From Enoplolaimus lenunculus (lineage: Eukaryota > Nematoda > Enoplea > Enoplida > Thoracostomopsidae), in assembly GCA_030248215.1 (NCBI GenBank), contig JASANG010002850.1, positions 124,001-188,000 on the forward strand: a stretch of 64,000 nucleotides of DNA, written 5' to 3'. This document shows, piece after piece, positions 56,301 to 64,000 of this stretch (within the stretch, counting starts at the first letter, position 1; each line of letters opens with the position of its first letter). The position numbers were made by a program, and so were the translations under genes. Under the pieces are notes generated by a model. That model ran no database searches, had not been told where the DNA came from, and saw only the letters and a program-made list of their open reading frames with translations.

Positions 56301-59300
56301 TTAGTCGTTTTGTTTCGCCTTCTGGCGTATACCGTTCAAATTCTTGGCGGGGAGTGTATTTTGGATAATATTTGCCGCGGCGTGATGAATAATTTTTCAA
56401 CGTGCGATTTTCGGTCTGTGACGAGGTATTTTGGCGTAAACTTTTAGTGCTTTCTGAGGTTGTTGGTAAATTCGAAGGCAAGCGTGAGCGTGGCTTTGTT
56501 CTTCTTTGCTCTAGTTGCGGTGTAGTTTGACGTGCTGGGCTGAAATTTATATCAAACGTGCTTTTGTAGACAAACGAAGAATGAGTTGTACCCAGGCCAG
56601 CATCCGATGGCTCCAAGCGGCTCTTTGAACTTGTTGTCATTCGTTCTTGGCTGTTGAGAACAAACGAATGCTCAGCAAATGTTTTACGATGAATAAATTC
56701 ATTCTGAGTTTGGTGAGTCATTGGCTTGTTGGTTTTACGCCCCATTTGTCGCGGCGAAATTGAGGTTTCGCGGGATTTTTCAGTTGATTCAAATTTCTCC
56801 GTGGACGATTGGGTACCACGTTCACGAACGGGATCAGGCAGAGTTTGCGGTGGTGCGAGATGTTCGTGCGAAATTTGGTTTGCTTGTCTATAGGTACCAC
56901 CATTCGCTTCTTTAAGTTCTTCTGATAAATTAAACCGAGATGCAAGATGTGGATTTTTCCGCAAAAATTCATGAAGTTTTCCTTTTCGGGATTTACTCAG
57001 TTGACCAAGAAGAAAATTGAGTCCGCTTTGACTATGTGACCGCCCAACTTCGAATCGTTGTGGTTGGCTGATCTCTTCTTCCGACGATTCATGGGACCTT
57101 TTGAATAAATACCCTCGAGTCGATTTTGGCGCCAACTGATTTCGCGCCATGTTTTCTCTAATTACCGCTTCGTCCGATGATGATGACCGTTGGACGATGC
57201 CACATCTGTCGCAATCCCCTGTTTTTTCACCAATTTCTTCCGACTTTAGCCGTAATGACAGCTTGAACGGTGATTTCGCTGATGTTTCCATTGATTCCCG
57301 TATTTGCTTTAATTTTGCTGTTGAATTGTTAAAATTTTTCGCGGTTGTCGTAAACTTCTTCGTTGAATAATTGTTTCCAGCCAAGTCATTACCAATCCCT
57401 CTTTGATTAAACGCTCTTGTCGACAAGAAAACCTTGGTGAATCTGCTCTGTTGTCCATTGTGCTGCTCTCGACTTTTGCGGTTGTCTTCATCCTCGCTTG
57501 TATTGGAACTTCCGGGCAAAATTTCTGACGCATATTCCGTAGTCTGTTTTTTAAGATCTGATTTCTTCTCAGGCAGTCGTTTTTCTACCTTCCTCTCTTC
57601 CTCAAATGTTCGTAGTGATTTTGTAGTTGCCCGCAGGCGTTGAATTACTGTCAGCGGGCCAGCGTGAGAAACCCTGCCTGTGGTATACGGTAGCTTGACT
57701 TTTGATTCTTCTAAAGCTGATGCAGGCAACTGAAGACATTCAGTCCATAGCTTTGGGCTCCATCCTTCAGTAATTTCTTCGATTTGATGTGAATTGTTCG
57801 TTGCCAGTTTTGTTCTTGGTGTTATTGTTGTTGCCGTCGTTGTTAGTTTTTCTTCTGATATTCGAAAATGCTTTAGTTTGTCGTCTATTCTTGTTGGTTT
57901 GAAAAAATTTCGTTTATTTTGTTTAATTTTAAGAGTATTCAAATCTTCGGCGGTTAGAGGAACGATTTTCGCTGAAATATCTGCTGATTTTGTTTTTGCT
58001 AAATGACTTTTCAACAAATTTCTTCTTGAGCTCCCAAATTGTTCACTTTTTGATGTTTCAATTGCTTCACTTGACCCCAATTCAATTTCTCGCACAATTT
58101 TTCTTGATTTGTCGAAACGATTATGATTTTCGCTCAAAAATTGAGCTAATTTTTCTGATATTTGCCGGATTTTTTCAACTTCTGAAGATTTGTAATATTT
58201 TTGCTGCTTGTTTCTTTCTGCTTTTCCAGATAGGTCTTTGGTTATTTGCTGTTTGGATGCCAGCGTTCGTACTACGTTATATGCTACGTGTGGCCTGGCA
58301 ACGTATGAGCGACTACGCTGTGAACCGTATTTTGGTTTGATGCTAATAGTTTTTGGTATACTTTTGGTAATGGTGTCTGCTCCAGTTTTTGGTTTTTCCG
58401 TTTGTCTTTTCAAAATATTGTCACTGCTACCAGACGCAACGCTTCTTGATGTTTCCGACTCTTCGGTCTCGTTCTGATTGTTCTTTGAACCATTTGAAAC
58501 ATTTTCCGTTGAAGTCTGAACATTCCTTGATATTTCAACAGTTTTGGTACGAGTTGAGGTTGTACTGAGTGACATAAACGGCGTTTCCTTTGATGTTTTC
58601 CTATCGAGCAAATGCTGACTCTTTGATCTTGCCGAATTGCCAACAACGTTCACTAAATATTCGTCATCCGAAGTTCGATTCTGTAATGGAACTGCTGAAG
58701 TGGATGATTTGGACCAACGGTTGTTTGTTTCGTTCTCATTTATCTCGTTTTCATCGTGTGATCTTGCCGTCGCTGTTGTAATTTTATATCGATTGGAACG
58801 AATGTCTTCACTCTCGATGGTGTTCACTGCGTTTGGATCGGTAACTTCAAAGGAATCTTCAATTAAGGATGCTGAGCTTTTTTGATCTTGACGATTTGAT
58901 ATTGGACGTTGTGTTTGTCTCGGTGTCTCGGATTCTGATACTTGTTTTGTTGTTTTCATCATTAGGTTTGCTGTTCGCTCTGCTGTTCCACTGTTTTGGC
59001 TATCTCCATCTAAGGTAAGAACCAATGGAAAAGGGCTCGTTAGACCCTTACCACCTCTGTTGCCGTGCTTTTCAACGAGAGAATTCTGCGAAAATAATGT
59101 TTTTAGAGTTTGCTGAAGTCTCGTATTTTTTGCCGATTCAAATCTGACAGTATTATATTTTGGAGTTGAAAAGTGGTCTGCAGAATTGAAAGAAGTTCTT
59201 TCTGCTTTAGGAGTAACAAAGTTTCGACTGATCCCATCAATGGTTGTTTGTTGTAACTGACGAAATGGTGTCACCTGGTCTACATGGATCAGCTTCTGGT

Positions 59301-61122
59301 CACGGTCGCGTTCGAATTCATCTTGGACTGCTAGAAAGTTAGCTGGCAAAACTTTTTTGGATTTCGGGTTACTAGTCGAGCCTTTTTCTGCTTTTAGACT
59401 ATCTGGTATACTCTTGTTTGATTTTAGCTTTACAGGTTTAGGAAATAGCGGTGCCAGTTTGTTTTTGGCCGATTTTGCGACAGATGTTGCAATTGATGGT
59501 AAGCCGGAGCCCGAAGTATCCTGGTCATGGTCCGAATTATTAAGATAGGCATTTTGAGCAAGGGAACGATCAGAGGTGTCTTCTTCATTTTGAGTCCTCT
59601 GGTCTCTGGTTAAATTTGGCGGGACCACAGGAGGAATTGCAAGTTTTCGTCGCAGTTTTCGAGCTGCGACCGCGGCTGCTGCTAGTCTCATTTGTTGTAG
59701 TTCGGCAAGTTTTTGAAGTGCCGCGTCAATTTTCGCTAAATTTGGCAACCTTCTTACAGGAGGTACCAGACCACCCTTGTGGGAAGAAATATTTTTAGGT
59801 GGAGACGTTCCGCTGATATCGTTTGCAGCGAATAAGCTCAATTGATTCGGTTTCACCGGGGACGGTTTAACGTGGGTATCGGTGAAAAAATTCGGAACCG
59901 GAAAACTCCGAGATATGTTAGCGTAGTTCAACCCTGAAGGACGAGATTCAGAGGGCATGCCAGGACCCCTAGATCTTTGAAGGCTGACACCGCTTTCGAT
60001 AAGACTTAACGATTGCAACTGTTCCACGACATCATCATCATTTTCAGTAAGTTTAATCGCGTACGGTATCAAACCAGGAATCACCAGTGTTTCGTGTTTT
60101 TCATTTAAAATTGGAACAAACCCTTGAACTTCAGTCGCTTCTCCTTGCCGCAGTCTGATAGGTTGAGGCATAGAAGCCTGTTGGTTAGTATCACCGTCCT
60201 TAGATTGGCCTAAATGTCCAGCTATCACCGATAAAGGGGCTCCTATCAAGGGTTGCTTCAAAATGTTCACAGAGCCCCCACCCGTAGGCCAATGTCCATC
60301 AGCGTTTCCAATAGGTGGGGAATGAATAAACAAATTCGAGGGTGCTATTGTTGATTTCACACCCATCCCTCTCTGGGTACCCCCTTCAGATCTGTTCCGA
60401 TTATAAGCGACAAATGCGGCAAACGTATCCGGATTATAGATGCCCTCAGAGCCGGCACCAAAATACCGCAACGAATGGGGTGGAATTCCTGGGTCGGGAA
60501 TTCGAGGGATAAGCCGGGACATAGATGGGGCATATGGCCACGGGGGCCGTGGTGAACCACGCTGCCTACTTGAGGACGGAGTTGAAATTTTGTCAACAGT
60601 AGACGCGGGTAGCTCTTCGGTATGATACAGTACCGGTAGGGCTTCAAGGTTAAATTTAGATTTCAACGTCGCTCGTGGGTAACTAAGACTAGTCAAAGTT
60701 TCGAGTGCCGGGCCAACGTATGTTTTCTGAACATGAGTAGGGTGGAGTTTTTGTTGAGGGTGCAAACGACCAGAGGACTTAAGTTGAACGGTTTCAGCCC
60801 TGAAATTGAAAGTTTGTGGGGTTGAATCAAGGCGTGATGCAACGTTTTTGCCTGAGGGCGTGACATCGTGAAAACGAGAGCGTTGCTGTAAGAAGCGGTC
60901 ATGTAATTCGTAGTAGTAGCATACTGTACGGCTTGGATACGCCTCGCGGATGTCACAAAATGTTTCCTTGGGACAATTTTGTTTGTAGCCGCACGGGACA
61001 GGCTCATCGGCCTGATTGAGTAAAGGAACTATGATTTCATGAAAATGACCACTGGACAGAAGGCTTAGAATGACAAAAAGTGTTGCGAAGTTGACTTTTC
61101 TAGTAGGTACAAACGATTTCAT
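47334..61122 (-). CDS. giant secreted protein with C-terminal MBLAC1/SWIP-10-type metallo-beta-lactamase fold (5 exons)
   Basis: Exons on the - strand: 61122-55726, 52163-51989, 49942-49720, 49187-48997, 47488-47334. All have GT/AG borders and compatible phases, giving 2046 aa. Residues 1-30 form a signal peptide. A cysteine-bearing segment (CGYKQNCPKETFC) follows, then about 1700 residues of Ser/Thr/Arg/Lys-rich low complexity, with a short Ala-rich helix and degenerate 14-residue repeats (EDQRVPPSNR-like) near the end. Exons 1 and 2 join within a WAP-like motif: C1794-PP, C1803, C1806, DC1812, CC1818-1819, C1829-x-VP. The MBL fold covers about 1838-2035 with all metal ligands: THGHPDH (H1907, H1909, D1911, H1912), SGHT (H1962), GD (D1985), PGHG (H2026). 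The C-terminus ADYIVPGHGPMF matches MBLAC1, called SWIP-10 in C. elegans, where it acts in glia. Known relatives are far shorter (human about 266 aa), so the long N-terminal part is the odd feature. Substrate is not predicted. Confidence 0.88.
47664..48305. mobile_element. 642-bp MITE with about 40-bp inverted ends
   Basis: The left end CGTCGTCCATTTTATCTTGT and right end (complement CGTCGTCCACTTTATCTTGT) stay alike for about 40 bp, through GTGGAAATTA. The AT-rich interior has no coding capacity. It lies in intron 4 of the SWIP-10-like gene. No target duplication was clear. Confidence 0.7.
48756..48943 (-). mobile_element. TTAGGC-family MITE copy
   Basis: Ends GGCCAATGCATAGAACAGG and GTTTACATAGGCC, with CCTAAGC-like units in the core and the TTGCAGTCCTGCAAAAAAC box. 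It lies in intron 4 of the SWIP-10-like gene, 54 bp from the donor of exon 4. Confidence 0.65.
50790..51980. mobile_element. foldback-type element with GGACAAAAGGCC repeats
   Basis: The left side (50790-50895) has six or seven GGACAAAAGGCC-like units; the right side (51900-51980) has about three in the opposite orientation. Repeated units in inverted arms are typical of foldback elements. Between them is a GGGACAGTT-rich tract (about 51050-51140). The right arm ends within about 10 bp of the exon 2 donor of the SWIP-10-like gene. No transposase. Confidence 0.6.
52667..52848. repeat. TATGCGCCGTTCAC repeat, second copy
   Basis: The same order of blocks as 44900-45119 but without the extra inverted insert. 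It carries GTTAACCCTACCCTAACGCG and its complement, so much of the unit can fold back. In intron 1 of the SWIP-10-like gene. Confidence 0.65.
53100..53230. mobile_element. possible fragment of the piggyBac-like MITE family
   Basis: The text near GTTGCTCACAGTATACTCTA resembles the non-tRNA half of the copies at 4951 and 14635. The tRNA-like module and TTAA ends are not seen. Confidence 0.35.
53434..53778. mobile_element. hAT-like MITE (CCGGAGG family)
   Basis: Ends CAGGGTACAGCCGAAGG and the complement CAGGGTGTAACCGGAGG. The middle is closely shared with 44288-44661 (for example TAACCATCATTTTTACTA). In intron 1 of the SWIP-10-like gene. Confidence 0.7.
53928..54176 (+). mobile_element. TTAGGC-family MITE with expanded telomere-like core
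   Basis: The longest core in the family: three separate runs of TTAGGC units, with a block of about 52 bp (AATAGGAATTCGCTCATTCT and following) duplicated in tandem. Ends are GGTCCATGTAGAGATCAGGG and CGCTGATCTTTACATTTGCC. In intron 1 of the SWIP-10-like gene. Confidence 0.75.
55133..55272 (+). repeat. four CTAACGGGGTTAG hairpins with covarying stems
   Basis: Perfect hairpins with a GGG loop at 55133-55153, 55177-55195, 55214-55232 and 55252-55272. The inner stem (CTAAC/GTTAG) is constant. The outer stem pairs change together: AAT/ATT, AAT/ATT, ACT/AGT, AATT/AATT. They lie in intron 1 of the SWIP-10-like gene, on the opposite strand. Confidence 0.8.
55363..55578 (+). repeat. three tandem copies of a ~71-bp unit
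   Basis: The unit contains GGTACCAGTTAAATTACATA and ACCTGTGATTTGCTGGCCTT. Copies differ by point changes and small length changes. A 109-codon open frame across it is a by-product of the repeat. It lies between the hairpin cluster and exon 1 of the SWIP-10-like gene. Confidence 0.75.
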
Positions 61123-61494
61123 GGTTGAGAATGTATAGAGGCGTTAATCATGTTCAATATTACTAGTACAATTCGTAGAATTTGATATTAATTTATTTTA
61201 TTAATGTGTTTGGCAATAATTAATATTTGGTTATAAAATATATTATCTATATATACGTTCAAATCTGCGCCCAAACTAGGTTGATTGCCTTGTTTGAAAA
61301 TAAATCTGGTCTTGTGCAAGCATGATAACTTTGGCTTAGAATGACAAAATTGAGTTTTTCCACCAAAAAGTTGTTTGCCTCACCGTTTCAGCAAAAAATA
61401 CTCAAAAAAGGTTATACAAAAAACAATTTTTTCAATTGTTTAAATGATTTAAACTTTGCTGTGTATTAGGAATTTTAAATTTAATACTATCCGT

Positions 61495-61835
61495 CAGGGT
61501 GTAACCGGATATCCGTTTCCGTTCCGGTAAAAATCGGTGTTCGTTTCTGTCATTGAAATGTCGGGAAATGTAAACTCGCAATTCTTCATTACAAACATGC
61601 TGCAATTAATTGATATGATATAAAAACTACGAAATTCTTCCAAAATCTTAAAAACTTCAGTTTATTCGCTATTCTTTCCTTAAGATTTTAGAAAGCCCGA
61701 TGAATATTTTCATGCCTCAATTATGTTGGCAGAAAAATACGTTTTTGGAATGTTTATACTTCAATATCCGTTTCGCGTTTCAGTTATTTTGGTCGCTATC
61801 TGTTTCCGTTATTTTTACTACCCATTTACACCCTG
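61495..61835. mobile_element. hAT-like MITE (CAGGGTGTAA family)
   Basis: 341 bp with ends CAGGGTGTAACCGGATATCC and the complement of CAGGGTGTAAATGGGTAG. The flanks CTATCCGT and CTATTCGT match at seven of eight positions, fitting hAT. The interior is shared with 34844-35257. It lies upstream of the SWIP-10-like gene. Confidence 0.75.
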
Positions 61836-62036
61836 CTATTCGTACACTTTATTATTACCGCCTGGTAAAAATCAAAAATCCAAATTGCTCAGAAACTTAC
61901 TGGATAAAGAAAGATATGTGTGCGGCGAAACTGGTTTCATAAATCAGCCTTGTTCTACGTACACGGAGAATAGGGTTTAACCACTTCTCAATTCGTGTGT
62001 GAAAGGATTACCCGAAAAATTTTCAGTTTAGTATCT

Positions 62037-62307
62037 ATAACCCCTTCTCACATTGAGTTGCCTATGGGCAACTCAGCGCAGAGCATATACGTTAAACAGT
62101 ATATATCGCACCGTGTTTACCAATTGCAACACGTATACATAGTACTAAATCACCACAAGACGTGAGATCCCCCTCGGGCTCGAACGTCAAGCTCCTATAG
62201 CTGAGTGGTGATGGTATACGCCTCCTACTCCAGTCACTGGAGTTCGAATCCTAGCATAAAAGTAGGTCTCACGGGAAATAAAAAATATTCATGTGAGAAA
62301 GGCTTAA
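62037..62307 (+). mobile_element. piggyBac-like MITE with tRNA-like module
   Basis: The right end GAGAAAGGCTTAA and left end ATAACCCCTTCTCACA are decayed forms of the TTAA family. It keeps the CCCCCTCGGGCTC hairpin side, an A-box TAGCTGAGTGG (62198-62208) and a B-box AGTTCGAATC (62241-62250). Same orientation as the copy at 4951. Confidence 0.75.
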
Positions 62308-63308
62308 ACGCACTGCTATGAATTGCATTAAACTTTAAGACTGTAAAAGCAAATTTTAAATTCTTCGAAAGCTATTCTCGAGTTAGGATAATCTTTTGAC
62401 AGTCAATTTCAGTATAGTTAAAAACATACTTAGTTCAGCAAAAAAATGTAAATTTTTGAAAAATATCCCTGATAAACTTGGGGTAAAACACATTAGTGCA
62501 TTTCAAGCGCACCGTCAAAAGACAAATGATTGTTAACGCTCTCAACAAAAATTTCAAAAATTGTGTGTTTATTTCCGATTAGAATGTAAAAATAGAAATT
62601 TTTAAAGCTATAAACTAAGCTTATATTTTTTATATTATGAATTCTCAATTAGGATATTTATCATTTTCTTAATACCAGCAGCATATTTAGCCAAGACATC
62701 TGTAAATCTATAAAACAAAAATTATCATTGTTATCTACTTTTATGAAACAAAATTATTTTCAAAGAAAATATCCCAAATTTCCTGCCACTCGGAACGATT
62801 TGAAATACTTAAATTCTTAAAGTTATAAAAAATATTAAATACAGTAAAATCCGCTCCACAAATCTTTAATTCTGCTCAACATTTTCTGACAATTTTTCTT
62901 TCTCAAAATATATAAGATAATTTTCTTAAAAGCCCAAACAATATTGCAAACGTTTTGGTCGATTTACGAAAAACTACTTTAACACACTTATTGAAGGTTA
63001 AAAATTGAATGAGTGAAAAATACAATGACACCCATTGTTTTATGAAGTGGTTATCGGAAGTTTACGCCCGAGCTGTAGAATAAAGGACCGTTCATTTTTT
63101 CTTTATGAGACCCATTAGATTTAATGAATTTGTTGCTCAAAACTCGTTAAAAGCAGCGTGAAATTTGAGCGCTAGTAAATCTTTGTAAAATATCAAAATT
63201 TTTTCAATTTCTGTAAAAAGTTTTGCAATAATATTTAACTTGGAATAAAGTTTACATCAGTGTAACCGCGTATGCATATGTCAATCTATTCTTGTGATGG
63301 AGGAAACA
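62308..63308. other. intergenic, no gene seen
   Basis: Strongly AT-rich sequence with no supported coding frame or repeat. Confidence 0.45.
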
Positions 63309-63488
63309 GCCAATATTTTAGAACAGGACCGTAATAGTAGTATAAGCGCATTCCTAAGACTAAACATAAACTTAAACCTAAGCATAAGAACGAGCTTACA
63401 CCTAATTCTAAGCAAAAAATAGTCTAAAGAAGCTTTCTCAATTGCAGTTTCGCAGAAAAACGTCCCACCTCTGATCTTTGCATGTGCC
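63309..63488 (-). mobile_element. TTAGGC-family MITE copy
   Basis: The left end contains TTTTAGAACAGGACCG, the core TAAGCATAAG/CCTAAG units, and the right end CCTCTGATCTTTGCATGTGCC. Moderately decayed; an open frame that spans it is probably spurious. Confidence 0.6.
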
Positions 63489-64000
63489 GAGGAAACAATA
63501 TACCCCTGGTTAAGGCTTCCAAAGCGAAATAAATTGGTTATAGAACACTTTTGCGATTTGTAGCCATACTGGCACTTTTTGATCAAACGTGGTTCAATTT
63601 TGAAAATTTTCGCCAGGCTTCCATTCACTTCGACTGATCGCTGCATCCCAAATGTTGAATTTTTCCGAAATATGCAAAAACACCTTGAAATAAAACCAGT
63701 TTGGTAGAAACGCTAACGGAATAAATTAAATGCAAAATAGCACAACAGTACGCAAAGAAAAATGCAAGATGTTAAAAAGAAATATTTTTTAAAATTACAC
63801 GCGAACCGAGGACAGTTATCGAAGAGTATTTGCTTAGAACTTTATTAGAATTTACCGTTTCAAAGAAAATATTGATTTAAGGAGTATTTGTTTATTTTTT
63901 ACTAAAATCATCGTCGAATCGTGCCATTTTTTAATTTGAATTTGAAAAGTCAAAAATACTTTTCACTGATTGAAATAAATAAAATCTAAAACTTTGATTT
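63489..64000. other. right edge, no gene seen
   Basis: AT-rich sequence. Part of a - strand open frame (63281-63646) reaches into it, but it overlaps the MITE and has no recognisable domain. Confidence 0.4.

Overview
The window looks like a piece of a nematode nuclear genome. Three things suggest this: AT-rich DNA, kilobase-scale introns, and many interspersed tracts of TTAGGC (the nematode telomere repeat). Large introns and the heavy repeat load would fit an enoplean or mermithid-type worm, but that is inference. No bacterial, organellar, rRNA or CRISPR sequence was seen.

Four host genes can be built by matching exon phases, splice sites and family motifs. (1) At the left, on the + strand, are three ankyrin exons of a KANK-family scaffold gene (884-2941); its 5' part lies outside the window. 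(2) An 11-exon secreted GH18 chitinase with two CBM14 chitin-binding domains (15881-29847, +, 618 aa). (3) A two-exon sphingomyelin synthase-family enzyme with a long disordered N-terminus (31610-34718, -, 757 aa). (4) A five-exon gene (47334-61122, -, 2046 aa) with a 5.4-kb first exon. It encodes a signal peptide, a huge low-complexity region, a WAP-like cysteine motif and, at the extreme C-terminus, a complete metallo-beta-lactamase fold of the MBLAC1/SWIP-10 type.

The rest is dominated by mobile DNA. From 3 to 15 kb, and in introns throughout, there are many short inverted-repeat elements. The most striking is a family with 8-bp target duplications whose core is made of TTAGGC repeats. A second is a piggyBac-like TTAA family with an embedded tRNA-like Pol III promoter. 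Others are hAT-like elements and foldback elements. A broken Ty3/Gypsy (CsRn1-type) retrotransposon at 9521-14435 sits inside an older short element and carries a PWWP domain after its integrase. Chitinase intron 4 holds two 5'-truncated Penelope-like copies head to head, forming a nearly perfect 711-bp inverted repeat.

The 12.6 kb between the sphingomyelin synthase and SWIP-10-like genes (34719-47333) holds repeats, a 22-23-bp minisatellite and no recognisable gene. The four genes do not form an operon or pathway. Exon models were made by eye and have no transcript support.
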